Positions 53,941 to 63,300 of a DNA stretch of 64,000 bases are shown one piece after another (positions within the stretch are counted from its first letter, which is position 1; the number at the start of each line of letters is the position of its first letter). The notes under the pieces were generated by a model. It was not told the origin of the DNA. It saw only the letters and a list, made by a program, of their open reading frames with translations, and ran no database searches. The stretch is from Sphingomonas hankookensis (GTDB taxonomy: Bacteria; Pseudomonadota; Alphaproteobacteria; Sphingomonadales; Sphingomonadaceae). The translations under genes were made by a program, and so were the position numbers. The stretch is taken from contig NZ_JAKREV010000001.1 of assembly GCF_022664465.1 (NCBI RefSeq), forward strand, positions 868,001 through 932,000, in the 5' to 3' direction.

Positions 53941-55249
53941 CCGGCAGCGTGACGGCGGCGACCAGCCCGCCGCCGTCCGCTTCGTTCAGCGTCAGCCGCC
54001 CGCCATAGAGCGCCGCCAGATCACGAACGATGGTCAGGCCGAAGCCATGCCCGTCGCCCCGCTCGTCCAGCCGCACGCCGGGATCGGTCGCCCGCGCCCG
54101 GTCAGCGGCGGGAATGCCGGGGCCGTCGTCGGTCACGCGCAGCTCTATGAAACCGCCGACGCGCTCGGCCGCGACCATCACCGACGACCGTGCATGGCGC
54201 GCGGCATTGTCGATCAGATTGCCGACCAGCTCGTCGAGGTCCGCGGCATCGATCGCTACCGTAGCGTCCGGCACCTCGGCCGCGACCGTCACTCCCCGCC
54301 CCCGGTGCAGCGCCGCCACGACGCCCACCAGCGCCTCGACCGCGGGTTGCAACGCCGTCGCCGCCCGCCGGTCGACCACGCCGCCGCGTGCCCGCGACAA
54401 ATGGTGGCGGATCGTCGCATCGATCCGCGCGACCTGACCGCCACGCGGATCGCCCGCCAGGTCGAGCGCCAGCGTCGCCACCGGCGTCTTCAGCGCATGC
54501 GCGAGGTTCGCCGCCGCCCCGCGCGCCGTCGCCAGCGCCGCGCCCTGTTCGCGCACCAGCGCGTTCAGCTCGACCGCCAGCGGCCGCAATTCCTCGGGCT
54601 GGTCCTCCGGCACATCGCCCGCCGCGCCCGACCGCACCGCCGCCACCCGATCGCGCAATACACGGAGCGGCCGCAGCCCCAGGCGCAACTGCACCAGCGT
54701 CGCCACCGCGAGCAGCAGCGCGACGATCGCCAGCGTCGCCAGCAGCGGCAGCAACGCCCCGCGCAGCGGCCGCTCGATCGTCGCCCGCGGCACCGCCACG
54801 CCCAGCCGTACCGGCCCCGCGCTACTCTGCCGTACCGTCATCAACCCGTGCATCGCCGTGCCGTCGGCCAGTTCGGTATCGAACGGCATCCCCGCATCGC
54901 GTTCGCGGCGCGGCCCCGGACCAAGCCGGGGGTCGCCGGGCGGCGCGATCGCGATTGGCAGCATCGCACTGCCGAACGCCCCGTCCGGCGCGTCGATCGT
55001 CCACACCCCGCCGCGTTCGAACGCCGCCGTCACCTCGGCCCGCGCCAGCAGCGTGCGATCGACCGTCCCGTCGCCGCGCACCACCGCCCCCAGCAGCTGC
55101 AGCCGGTCGGACAGCCGTTCGTCAACGCCATGCGTCACGAACCGCTCCAGCACCCCGCCGATCGCGAACCCCGCCACCGGCAGCGCCACCAGCGTCGTCG
55201 CCACCGACAGCGCCAGCATCCGGCCATGGATCGAGCGCGGCTCCCTCAC
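53924..55249 (-). CDS. PhoQ-like sensor histidine kinase
   Basis: 441 aa with two membrane helices (MLALSVATTLVALPVAGFAI and LLPLLATLAIVALLLAVATL) around a periplasmic domain, a HAMP-like linker, the phosphoacceptor H251 in NLAHALKTPVATL, and ATPase motifs NLIDNAARHA, VTDDGPGIP and GHGFGLTIV. AHALKTP is the PhoQ-type H-box. It overlaps its partner regulator by 4 nt (ATGA, 55246-55249). The periplasmic domain is not acidic-rich enough to call Mg sensing. Confidence 0.9.
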   Translation of the reverse strand: MREPRSIHGRMLALSVATTLVALPVAGFAIGGVLERFVTHGVDERLSDRLQLLGAVVRGDGTVDRTLLARAEVTAAFERGGVWTIDAPDGAFGSAMLPIAIAPPGDPRLGPGPRRERDAGMPFDTELADGTAMHGLMTVRQSSAGPVRLGVAVPRATIERPLRGALLPLLATLAIVALLLAVATLVQLRLGLRPLRVLRDRVAAVRSGAAGDVPEDQPEELRPLAVELNALVREQGAALATARGAAANLAHALKTPVATLALDLAGDPRGGQVARIDATIRHHLSRARGGVVDRRAATALQPAVEALVGVVAALHRGRGVTVAAEVPDATVAIDAADLDELVGNLIDNAARHARSSVMVAAERVGGFIELRVTDDGPGIPAADRARATDPGVRLDERGDGHGFGLTIVRDLAALYGGRLTLNEADGGGLVAAVTLPVSAAG

Positions 55250-55911
55250 GCGCCGCCTGCCGTCAGCCGATATCCCCGCCCGCGCACCGTCTCGATCAAC
55301 GACGCGCCGATCTTCTTGCGCAGCCGCCCGATGATGACCTCGAGGCTGTTGGAATCGACATCGGCATCGCCCTCATAGACCCGTTCCATCAGGTCCAGCC
55401 GCTCGATCACCGCCTCCTTCGCCAGCATCAGCGCCGCCAGCACCCGGTGTTCCAGCGCGGTCAGCTTGATCGGCAGCCCGTCCAGCTCGAACACCCCGGT
55501 CTGCGTCTCGTACGCCAGCGGCCCGCACGCGATCCGCGTCGCGCCATGCCCGGCGGCGCGCCGCACCAGCGCGCGCAGCCGCATCATCAGCTCCTCGATC
55601 CGGAACGGCTTGGTCAGGAAATCGTCGGCCCCGGCCTTGAAGCCGGCGACCTTGTCCGACCACCCGTCGCGCGCGGTCAGCACCAGCACCGGCAGGTCGC
55701 GCCCGCCCTCGCGCCAGCCCTTCAGCACCGCCGTCCCCTCGCGATCGGGCAGGCCCAGGTCGAGCACCGCCACGTCATAGCGTTCGGTATCGCCCAGATG
55801 CTGCGCATCGATCCCGCTCGGCACCAGGTCGACCGCACATTGCTCCGCCCGGAGCGCGCGCGCGATGGCAGGGCCCAGATCGGGATCGTCCTCGACAAGC
55901 AGGATACGCAT
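55246..55911 (-). CDS. PhoP-like OmpR-family response regulator
   Basis: 221 aa: receiver with E7-D8-D9, D51 (VAVLDLGLPD), VLTARD and Lys in DFLTKPFRIEEL; winged-helix domain with KLTALEHRVLAAL and SLEVIIGRLRKKIG to VRGRGYRL. OmpR/PhoP subfamily. First gene of the pair. It is divergent from the secreted OB-fold protein (start 56022), a natural candidate target; the 110-nt gap shows no direct repeats typical of PhoP boxes that I can assign. Confidence 0.93.
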   Translation of the reverse strand: MRILLVEDDPDLGPAIARALRAEQCAVDLVPSGIDAQHLGDTERYDVAVLDLGLPDREGTAVLKGWREGGRDLPVLVLTARDGWSDKVAGFKAGADDFLTKPFRIEELMMRLRALVRRAAGHGATRIACGPLAYETQTGVFELDGLPIKLTALEHRVLAALMLAKEAVIERLDLMERVYEGDADVDSNSLEVIIGRLRKKIGASLIETVRGRGYRLTAGGA

Positions 55912-56021
55912 GGGTCCTCCGCTATGCTCCGCGCTTAAACCGAAACTGAACCGCGGGGTTCAGCGTGGCGTGGGGGCGAATCGGTAGAACGGCTTCATCG
56001 AACAACCAAGGAGTGAAGCAC

Positions 56022-56681
56022 ATGGCGAAATTTTCCCTCGGCAGCCCGGCCAGGCTGGGCCTCGGCGTCGCGATCGGCCTCGCCATCGGCGCGGCGGGCG
56101 GGGCGAGCGCGGTGTCGCTGACCCGGCCGGCGGTCGAGATGGCGCCGACCGTGGCGACGCCGGTCGCGAAGCTGGCGGACGGCAGCGGCGTGGTGACGGT
56201 CAAGGGCCGCGTGGCCGAGGTCTATGGCGACCGCTTCGTGGTGCAGGACGCCTCGGGCCGGGCGATGGTCGATGGTGGCCGCGACGCCTCGGTGACGAAG
56301 GGCGCAGCCGTGCAGGTGCAGGGCCGCTATGACGACGGACAGCTGCGCGCGTCCTACGTTGTCGATGCCGATGGCAAGGTGACCCCGGTCGGCCCGCCGC
56401 CCCGCCGCGGCCACGGCCCCGAAGGCCGCGGTCCCGGCCCGCATGGTCCGGGTGGCCCGGGTGGCCCCGAAGCGCACGGTCCGGGTGGTCCCGGTGGCCC
56501 CGGCGGTCCGGGTTGCGCACCCGGCGCAATGCCCCCGCCGCCGCCCGCCGATGGCGCAGCCCTGCCACCGCCCCCGGCCAACGGCACTGTTCCCCCGCCC
56601 CCGCCGGCAGGTACCGCACCGGCCGGAGCACCACCGGTAGCGGCTGCGCCAGCCCCGGCACCCGCCCGCGCAACCCGCTAA
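56022..56681 (+). CDS. Exported OB-fold protein with Gly/Pro/His-rich collagen-like tail
   Basis: 219 aa from ATG 56022 with AAGGAG 8 nt upstream. Signal/anchor MAKFSLGSPARLGLGVAIGLAIGAAGGASA, then a small beta-barrel (GVVTVKGRVAEVYGDRFVVQDASG to VQVQGRYDDGQLRASYVVD, about 55-125) like the bacterial OB-fold (BOF/YgiW-type) family. The C-terminal 95 residues are low complexity: GPGPHGPGGPGGPEAHG-type Gly-Pro-His repeats then Pro-rich PPPPPADG. The triplet-like GPG pattern resembles collagen but is not strictly GXY. Divergent from the PhoP-like regulator, suggesting regulation by it. Confidence 0.68.
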   Translation: MAKFSLGSPARLGLGVAIGLAIGAAGGASAVSLTRPAVEMAPTVATPVAKLADGSGVVTVKGRVAEVYGDRFVVQDASGRAMVDGGRDASVTKGAAVQVQGRYDDGQLRASYVVDADGKVTPVGPPPRRGHGPEGRGPGPHGPGGPGGPEAHGPGGPGGPGGPGCAPGAMPPPPPADGAALPPPPANGTVPPPPPAGTAPAGAPPVAAAPAPAPARATR

Positions 56682-57240
56682 CCCCAAACCAACACCATAC
56701 CCCGGCGGAGGCCGGGGTCCAGCAACGGGACGATGGTGACAACCCACCAGCGTCGCCCGACTGGACCCCGGCCTTCGCCGGGGACGGTCGATGGAAGAAG
56801 CGCCTCCGCCAACCAACCGCCGTACCCCCGCGCAGGCGGGGGTCCAGAGCCACGAACGCAACGCCCGAGCCTTCACCCCACGCCGCACTCAATCGGCCAG
56901 GCTGGCGAACACGAAGAAGTTCGGTTCACGCGAAGGCGCGAAGGCGCAAAGATACAGTAGATTTCGCGCAGAGACGCGGAGACGCAGAGGGCGCGCGGCT
57001 ACCTCCGCGCTGCGCCAGCAGCCTTCATACCTGTTGCCCAAAACGCAACGGCTTCGCCGGAAGAACGACGACCACCCGACGCACAACCTCTCCGCGCCTC
57101 TGCGCCTCTGCACGAAATCTAAACTTCTTCTCTCCGCGCCTTCGCGCCTTCGCGTGAACCAACCTTCTTCCCCACACACCCCCAAGACAAACTCACCCAA
57201 CCCGTGTAGGGCGTCCCGCCGCTGCCCGGAGCCCTCCCCC
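56682..57240. repeat. Gene-free gap with REP pair and second large inverted-repeat element
   Basis: 559 nt with no credible gene. 56698-56787 is a REP pair (TACCCCGGCGGAGGCCGGGG and complement), followed by a lone TACCCCCGCGCAGGCGGGGG arm at 56823. A larger inverted element has arms at 56933-56995 and 57081-57160 (GGTTCACGCGAAGGCGCG and its complement), related to the element at 6750-7111. Confidence 0.75.
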
Positions 57241-58512
57241 ATGTCCCTCGGCCTAGATTTCGGCACCACCAATTCCGTCCTCGCCCGCGCCGATGGCGAT
57301 GGCGCGGCGCTCGTGCCGCTCGACGGCCCGGACGGCAGCGATCCGGTGTTCCGGTCGGCGCTGTGCTTCTGGCAGGACGACGTGCCCGGCGGCATCGCGG
57401 TAGAAGCGGGGCCGTGGGCGATCGACGAGTACCTCCAATACCCCGAAGGCTGCCGCTTCCTGCAGTCGTTCAAGTCGGTCGCCGCCAGCCCCAGCTTCGA
57501 CACCGCGCCGATCTTCACCAAACGCTACCGGTTCGAAGACCTCGGTCGCGCGTTCCTCGACCGCCTTGCCGCCCGCGCGCACGGTGCGCTGAACGGCGCG
57601 AAGCGGATCGTCGTCGGCCGCCCGATCACCTATGCCGGCCACCGCCCCGACGAAGCGCTCGCCCGCCAGCGCTACGACGCGATGTTCGCAAGGCTCGGCG
57701 CGGAGATCGCCTATGTCTATGAACCGCTCGGCGCCGCGTTCAGCCATGCCGCGACCCTGACGCAAGCCGCCACCATCCTCGTCGCCGATTTCGGCGGCGG
57801 CACCAGCGACTTCTCGGTCGTCCGCCTCGAAGCACCCGGCAGCGAACGCCGCGCCCATCCGCTCGGTCACGCCGGTATCGGCATCGCCGGCGACCAGTTC
57901 GACCGCCGCATCCTCGACAAGCTGGTCCTGCCGCTGCTCGGCAAGGGCGGCACCTATCGCTCGTTCGACAAGGTACTGGAGATACCGGCGGGCCATTTCA
58001 CCGACTTCACCGACTGGTCGCGCTTGGCCCTGATGCGCAACCGCAAGACCATGGCCGAACTCGACAAATTGCGCCGTTCCGCCACCGATCCGGCGGCGAT
58101 CGACCGGATGATCGCGGTGATCGAAGGCGAACAGGGCTATCCGCTCTACGACGCCGTCGGGCAGGTGAAGCGCGCGCTGTCCAACGGCGACGAAGCGACC
58201 TTCGCGTTCGAAGGCGGCGGCATCTCGATCCATGCCCAGGTAACCCGCGACCAGTTCGAGGCATGGATCGCCGACGACCTCGCCCGCATCATGGCGACGG
58301 TCGACCGCGCGCTGGACGCGGCCGGGCTGGACGCAGGCGGCATCGACCGCGTGTTCCTGACCGGCGGCACCTCGCTCACCCCCGCCATCCGCCGCGCCTT
58401 TGCGACACGGTTCGGACAGGATCGGCTGGCGTCGGGCAACGAACTCACCTCGGTCGCCCACGGCCTCGCGCTGATCGGGCAGCAGGATGATCTGGCGGCA
58501 TGGGCCGCGTGA
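57241..58512 (+). CDS. Hsp70-family (YegD-like) putative chaperone
   Basis: 423 aa, ATG 57241 fixed by the nucleotide-binding N-terminus LGLDFGTTNSVLA. Hsp70/actin-fold motifs: phosphate-1 (5-17), connect-1 region, phosphate-2 VADFGGGTSDFSVV, and adenosine motif FLTGGTSLTPAIR. Length equals the ATPase domain only, without a peptide-binding domain, as in E. coli YegD. YegD proteins are putative chaperone-like ATPases with no defined client. Flanked on both sides by repeats. Confidence 0.88.
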   Translation: MSLGLDFGTTNSVLARADGDGAALVPLDGPDGSDPVFRSALCFWQDDVPGGIAVEAGPWAIDEYLQYPEGCRFLQSFKSVAASPSFDTAPIFTKRYRFEDLGRAFLDRLAARAHGALNGAKRIVVGRPITYAGHRPDEALARQRYDAMFARLGAEIAYVYEPLGAAFSHAATLTQAATILVADFGGGTSDFSVVRLEAPGSERRAHPLGHAGIGIAGDQFDRRILDKLVLPLLGKGGTYRSFDKVLEIPAGHFTDFTDWSRLALMRNRKTMAELDKLRRSATDPAAIDRMIAVIEGEQGYPLYDAVGQVKRALSNGDEATFAFEGGGISIHAQVTRDQFEAWIADDLARIMATVDRALDAAGLDAGGIDRVFLTGGTSLTPAIRRAFATRFGQDRLASGNELTSVAHGLALIGQQDDLAAWAA

Positions 58513-58844
58513 ACCGCTTTCCTACACGCGGGCGGACTGCCATGCTCGCGACGTTCTTTGACAGGTCCACTCCAGCGTCCCGATGCATCGGACGCCAACC
58601 CCGTTCGTCATCCCGGCGAAGGCTGGGATCTCCCGGTGGCAGCACGCCACGCCTGCTCCGCGCCCATCAACGCCAACTTCCGCGCACCAAACGTCACACT
58701 CAACCCGGTTAAGCGATTGAAATTAAACCGGCTTCGACCGCACCTGGACCTGCTGCGAACACGACGTGCCGCAACCTTCGCCAACTTCCACCGCCAGCGA
58801 CAAACTGCGCACGAGTGCGAACTTCGTGAACTTTGGCCGCGCGC
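58513..58844. other. Intergenic region with REP arm and unexplained AT-rich segment
   Basis: 332 nt. A REP arm CGTCATCCCGGCGAAGGCTGGGATC lies at 58608-58632. From about 58700 to 58840 the sequence is distinctive and lacks a ribosome site or a full ORF with an N-terminus; it may be a dispersed repeat or a degraded gene tail. No tRNA or terminator seen. Confidence 0.4.
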
Positions 58845-60407
58845 CTACCGCCCGCCCCGCACCATCAGCGCCCGCGTGACGCCGTTGGTCCACCCGAACC
58901 CGTCCTGCAACGGATACTCGCCGCCGCCGCCCGGCTTCACTTCCTCGACGTCGTATTTCTCGACCAGCTTGCCCGACGCGGCATATTCGCGCTCGACGCT
59001 GGCCAGGAACCGCGTGGCGATCCTGTCCGCCAGCGCCTTGTGCCCCGTCCGGTCCAGCCCGGCAACTGCGATCCATTGCAGCGGCGCCCAGCCGTTGGGC
59101 CGGTCCCATTGCTGCCCGGTATCGACCGTCGTCGACCGCAATCCGCCCGGTGCCAGCAGTTGCGCCTCGATCGTCGCCGCGACCCGGCCGGCACGCGGCC
59201 CGGTGGTCAGCCCGACGAACAGCGGATAGGCGGTGGCGGCGGTCGTCCCGCCGCGCAGCCGCGCGCGCCGGACGTCGTAATCGCCATAGCGCCCCTCGCC
59301 CTCGCTCCACAGCCAGCGCTCGATCGCCGCGCCCCGCTTCGCGGCACGTCCGGCAAAGTCGCTGGCGGTCGCGCGGTCGCCCAGCTTCGTGGCACTGTCG
59401 GCGATCGCCCGCTCCATCCCCCACAGCAAGCTGTTGAGATCGGCGGGCAGGACGTTCGTCGTGTCGATCGTCGCCAGCGTCTTGCCATCGACCAGCCAGC
59501 GCGACGAGAAATCCCAGCCGCTCTCCGCCCCGGCACGCAGGTCGCGATAGACCTCCGCTGCCGGCCGGCCGCTCGCCTTCGCGGTCTCGACATCCTCACG
59601 CCACGATTCGTCGCGTGGGCTGGTCCGCGCATCCCAATAATGTTGCAGCACCGCCCCGTCGGGCAGCGTCACCGACCGTTCGGGGCTGGTGAAATAGGCA
59701 TGTTCGCGCTTGAGCGCCGCCAGCCGCCGCTGGAGCACAACGGGATCGCGGTTCTGCGACAGCCCCATCATCAGATACAGGAACGGCGGCTGCGACCGGC
59801 TGAGATAATAGCTCCGCGTCCCGTTGGGCACATGGCCATACCGCTCGACCAGATCGGTGAAGCCATCGACCATCGATTCGACCAGGTCCTGCCGCCGGTC
59901 GGCGACCAGCCCCAGCATCGTGAAATAGCTGTCCCAGTAATATAGCTCGCGGAATCGTCCGCCCGGCACGACATAGCGATCGGCCACCGCCAGCGCGCTC
60001 GAACCGCCAGGCGGCGTCACCGGATCGCGGGTCAGATGCGGCCACAGCTCGGCGATGTGCCGCGCGATCGGCAGCTGCGGGCCGGTGACCGATTCGGGCA
60101 CCGGCGCCAGCCCCGGCACGTCGAAATTGGCCAGCACGAACGCCTTCAACGCCGCATCGTCGGCAAAGCGCCGCCCCCGGAAATCGGCCATGATCGCCAC
60201 ATCCGCCCGCTTGGGCACCGCATCGACGAAGGTCTTTCCATCGGGAAAGATGCGCCGCATCTGCACCGCGTCGAACAGCGCCCCGAACCGGTCGGCGGGG
60301 GTCGCTACCATCGCCGCCGGCGCCACGATGGCGACCGGTGGCGTCTGGCCGGACGGCGTGCATCCGGCCAGCAGGAACGGGGTCAGCAGGCGATAGCGGC
60401 GCAACAC
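58845..60407 (-). CDS. Trehalase (GH37), lipoprotein
   Basis: 520 aa from GTG at complement 60405-60407, 2 nt beyond the stop of the FAH gene. The lipobox FLLAGC anchors it to the envelope. GH37 signatures are both present: PGGRFRELYYWDSYF (about 143-157) and QWDRPNGWAP (about 430-439), with the barrel motif GAESGWDFSSRW between. Hydrolyses trehalose to glucose, here in the periplasm. Its coupling to an FAH-family gene is unusual. The true start could be another nearby codon, as the lipobox sits only ~18 residues in. Confidence 0.9.
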   Translation of the reverse strand: MLRRYRLLTPFLLAGCTPSGQTPPVAIVAPAAMVATPADRFGALFDAVQMRRIFPDGKTFVDAVPKRADVAIMADFRGRRFADDAALKAFVLANFDVPGLAPVPESVTGPQLPIARHIAELWPHLTRDPVTPPGGSSALAVADRYVVPGGRFRELYYWDSYFTMLGLVADRRQDLVESMVDGFTDLVERYGHVPNGTRSYYLSRSQPPFLYLMMGLSQNRDPVVLQRRLAALKREHAYFTSPERSVTLPDGAVLQHYWDARTSPRDESWREDVETAKASGRPAAEVYRDLRAGAESGWDFSSRWLVDGKTLATIDTTNVLPADLNSLLWGMERAIADSATKLGDRATASDFAGRAAKRGAAIERWLWSEGEGRYGDYDVRRARLRGGTTAATAYPLFVGLTTGPRAGRVAATIEAQLLAPGGLRSTTVDTGQQWDRPNGWAPLQWIAVAGLDRTGHKALADRIATRFLASVEREYAASGKLVEKYDVEEVKPGGGGEYPLQDGFGWTNGVTRALMVRGGR

Positions 60408-60409
60408 GC

Positions 60410-61411
60410 TTACGCCACCGTCTGTTCGATCACGCCGAAGATCGGGTGATGCCGGTCGTCCTCGGCCCAGATGCGGACGGTGTCGCCGCTTTTCAGGAAC
60501 GGCGTCTCCGCCTTGCCGCCGCGGATCGTCTCGACCGTGCGGATTTCCGCCAGGCACGAATAGCCTACGCCGCCATCGGCGACCGGCTTGCCCGGCCCAC
60601 CGTCGCCATCGCGGTTCGACACCGTGCCCGACCCGATGATCGTGCCGGCACCCAGCGCCCGCGTCTTGGCGGCATGGGCGATCAGCGTGCCGAAATCGAA
60701 CGTCATGTCCTCGCCTGCTTCCGCCCGGCCGAACGGCTGTCCGTTCAGGTCGACGCACATCCGCCGGTGCAGCTTGCCGTCGCGCCACCACTCGCCCAGC
60801 GCATCGGGCGTGACGAAGACGGGGGAAAAGGCCGATGCCGGCTTCGACTGGAAGAACCCGAACCCCTTGGCCAGTTCGCCCGGGATCAGCCCGCGCAGCG
60901 ACACGTCGTTGGTCAGCCCGACCAGCCGCACCGCCGCCAGCGCGTCCCCACGCGACGCGCCCAGCGGAACGTCGCCGGTCACCACCACCACCTCGGCCTC
61001 GAAATCACAGCCCCATGCCGGATCGGCCAGCGGGATCGGATCGCGGGGGCTCAGGAACCCGTCCGACCCGCCCTGATACATCAGGGGATCGTGCCAGAAG
61101 GTTTCGGGCATCTCCGCCCCGCGCGCCTGCCGCACCAGCGCGACATGGTTCACATAGGCCGATCCGTCGGCCCACTGATACGCCCGCGGCAGCGGCGACG
61201 CCGCGTCGCGCTCGTGGAACCGGTCCTTCGGGATCACGTCATGGTCGAGATCGGTGGCAAGGTTGCGCAGGTCGCCTTCGACCCGGTCCCAATCGTCCAG
61301 CGCGGCCTGCAGCGTCGGCACGATCGCACTCGCATCCGCATACCAGGCAAGGTCGCTCGACACGACGACCAGGCGTCCGTCACGACCGTCTTTGAGGCTG
61401 GCAAGTTTCAT
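60410..61411 (-). CDS. Fumarylacetoacetate hydrolase-family protein
   Basis: 333 aa from ATG complement 61409-61411 with AAGGAG 10 nt upstream. FAH/2-keto-4-pentenoate hydratase fold: metal residues within GCDFEAEVVVVTGDVP, plus RLVGLTNDVSLRGL and the C-terminal GTIIGSGTVSNRDGDGGPGK stretch. Enzymes of this family break C-C bonds of beta-diketo acids in aromatic or amino-acid catabolism. The substrate is not readable; no other catabolic gene is adjacent. 2 nt separate it from the trehalase, so they are co-transcribed. Confidence 0.87.
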   Translation of the reverse strand: MKLASLKDGRDGRLVVVSSDLAWYADASAIVPTLQAALDDWDRVEGDLRNLATDLDHDVIPKDRFHERDAASPLPRAYQWADGSAYVNHVALVRQARGAEMPETFWHDPLMYQGGSDGFLSPRDPIPLADPAWGCDFEAEVVVVTGDVPLGASRGDALAAVRLVGLTNDVSLRGLIPGELAKGFGFFQSKPASAFSPVFVTPDALGEWWRDGKLHRRMCVDLNGQPFGRAEAGEDMTFDFGTLIAHAAKTRALGAGTIIGSGTVSNRDGDGGPGKPVADGGVGYSCLAEIRTVETIRGGKAETPFLKSGDTVRIWAEDDRHHPIFGVIEQTVA

Positions 61412-61534
61412 GCGGCACTCTCTCCTTCTATGTCCTGCCCCCCGTTTGCGCGTCGTCGCGCACAATGTCGAGCCGCCGTATACATGCTTTGTTAGGACGT
61501 GCCGCCGCAGGGTCGGGCGTCGGAGGGAATGGCG

Positions 61535-61972
61535 ATGGCGCTGAAACGCGAGACGCTGGTCGAGGAACATGCCGAACTGGGCACGGTGATCGGCGACCTG
61601 CTGCGCCGCGCCGCCCTGCGCCCGCTCCCCATCGCCGATCTTGCGCAACTGCGCTGGCGGCTGAGCCGGTTGCTGCTGGCGCATCTGGCGAAGGAGGACA
61701 GGCTGCTCCACCCGATGCTGCAACGGGGCGCCGACCCGGTCGCCGCCGCGCTGTCGCGCCGGTTCGAGGGGGAGATGGGCGGCCTGTCCGACGGCTTAAA
61801 AGCCTATATGCAGGACTGGGACGCGCCGCGGATCGAAGCCCAGCCCGACGCCTTCGAAACCGCGACGCGGGGATTGGCGGCGGCATTGGCCGACCGCATC
61901 CACCGCGAGGAAACGCAACTCTATCGTCACATTCCCACGGCCAAGGTGGACGCGGGCGTGCGACAGGCCTAG
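61535..61972 (+). CDS. Hemerythrin/HHE-domain protein
   Basis: 145 aa; ATG 61535 is 8 nt after GGAGG and is preferred over ATG 61529. Four-helix HHE pattern: VEEHAELGTVIGDLL, LLLAHLAKEDRLLHPML and ADRIHREETQLYRHI provide His and Glu ligands for a di-iron site. Such proteins bind O2, NO or iron, but this one has no added domain. It ends 38 nt before purA on the same strand. Confidence 0.83.
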   Translation: MALKRETLVEEHAELGTVIGDLLRRAALRPLPIADLAQLRWRLSRLLLAHLAKEDRLLHPMLQRGADPVAAALSRRFEGEMGGLSDGLKAYMQDWDAPRIEAQPDAFETATRGLAAALADRIHREETQLYRHIPTAKVDAGVRQA

Positions 61973-62010
61973 TGCAGCGCCGATACCGGCATGCATGAGG
62001 GTAACACGAC

Positions 62011-63300
62011 GTGGCGAACGTAGCGGTGATCGGCGCCCAATGGGGTGACGAGGGCAAGGGAAAGATCGTCGACTGGCTGGCGGAGCGCGCCGACATGGTC
62101 GTGCGGTTCCAGGGCGGGCATAATGCCGGCCATACGCTGGTCGTCGGCGGCACCGTCTACAAGCTGTCGCTGCTCCCCTCGGGTATCGTCCGCGGCACCC
62201 CCTCGATCGTCGGCAACGGCGTCGTCCTCGACCCCTGGGCGCTGAAGGCGGAAACCGAACGACTGCGCGAACAGGGCGTTTCGGTCACCCCCGACACGCT
62301 GATGATAGCCGAGACCTGCACGCTGATCCTGCCGTTCCACCGCGACCTCGATGGTCTGCGCGAGGATGCGAGTGGCGCCGGCAAGATCGGCACCACCCGC
62401 CGCGGCATCGGCCCGGCGTACGAGGACAAGGTCGGCCGCCGCGCGATCCGCGTCTGCGACCTCGCCCATCTCGACGATCTGGAGGCGCAGCTCGATCGCC
62501 TCACCGCGCATCACGACGCGCTGCGCGCCGGTTTCAACGAACCGGCCATCGACCGCGACAAGCTGATCGCCGAGCTGCGCGAGATCGCCGATTTCGTCCT
62601 GCCCTATGCCCAGCCGGTATGGCGCATGCTGGCGCAGGCCAAGGCGACCGGCAAGCGCATCCTGTTCGAAGGCGCGCAGGGCGTGCTGCTCGACATCGAC
62701 CATGGCACCTATCCGTTCGTCACCTCGTCCAACACCATCGCCGGCACCGCGGCGGGCGGTTCGGGCATGGGGCCGGGCGCGGTCGGCTTCGTGCTGGGCA
62801 TCGCCAAGGCGTACACCACCCGCGTCGGTTCCGGCCCGTTCCCGACCGAACTGGAGAACGAAACCGGCGAGCGCCTCGGCGTGCGCGGGCATGAATTCGG
62901 CACGGTAACCGGCCGCAAGCGCCGCTGCGGCTGGTTCGACAGCGTGCTGGTGCGACAGGCGGCGGCGGTCGGCGGCATCACCGGCATCGCGCTGACCAAG
63001 ATCGACGTGCTCGACGGGTTCGAGGAAGTGGCGATCTGCACTGGCTATCGCCTTGGCGACCAGGTCCTCGACTATTACCCCGCCCATGCCGCCGATCAGG
63101 CGAAGGTGGAGCCGATCTACGAAACCATGCCCGGCTGGTCGGAATCGACCGCCGGCGCGCGCAGCTGGGCCGAACTGCCGGCGCAGGCGATCAAGTATAT
63201 CCGCCGCATCGAGGAACTGATCCAGTGCCCGGTGACGCTGGTATCGACCAGCCCGGAACGCGACGACACGATCCTCGTACGCGATCCCTTCGCGGACTGA
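62011..63300 (+). CDS. purA: Adenylosuccinate synthase
   Basis: 429-aa GTP-dependent enzyme joining IMP and aspartate in AMP synthesis. GTG start at 62011 (GAGGGT about 9 nt upstream). Signature N-terminus [21 protein letters not shown] with catalytic Asp, [10 protein letters not shown] with catalytic His, [19 protein letters not shown] [14 protein letters not shown], the [22 protein letters not shown] stretch and C-terminal [11 protein letters not shown]. Full length and intact. Confidence 0.98.
   Translation: MANVAVIGAQWGDEGKGKIVDWLAERADMVVRFQGGHNAGHTLVVGGTVYKLSLLPSGIVRGTPSIVGNGVVLDPWALKAETERLREQGVSVTPDTLMIAETCTLILPFHRDLDGLREDASGAGKIGTTRRGIGPAYEDKVGRRAIRVCDLAHLDDLEAQLDRLTAHHDALRAGFNEPAIDRDKLIAELREIADFVLPYAQPVWRMLAQAKATGKRILFEGAQGVLLDIDHGTYPFVTSSNTIAGTAAGGSGMGPGAVGFVLGIAKAYTTRVGSGPFPTELENETGERLGVRGHEFGTVTGRKRRCGWFDSVLVRQAAAVGGITGIALTKIDVLDGFEEVAICTGYRLGDQVLDYYPAHAADQAKVEPIYETMPGWSESTAGARSWAELPAQAIKYIRRIEELIQCPVTLVSTSPERDDTILVRDPFAD

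Noticed and set aside
58723..59424. Minus-strand frame overlapping the trehalase 3' end
   Set aside because: Out-of-frame shadow of the trehalase; only its tail in the intergenic region remains unexplained.
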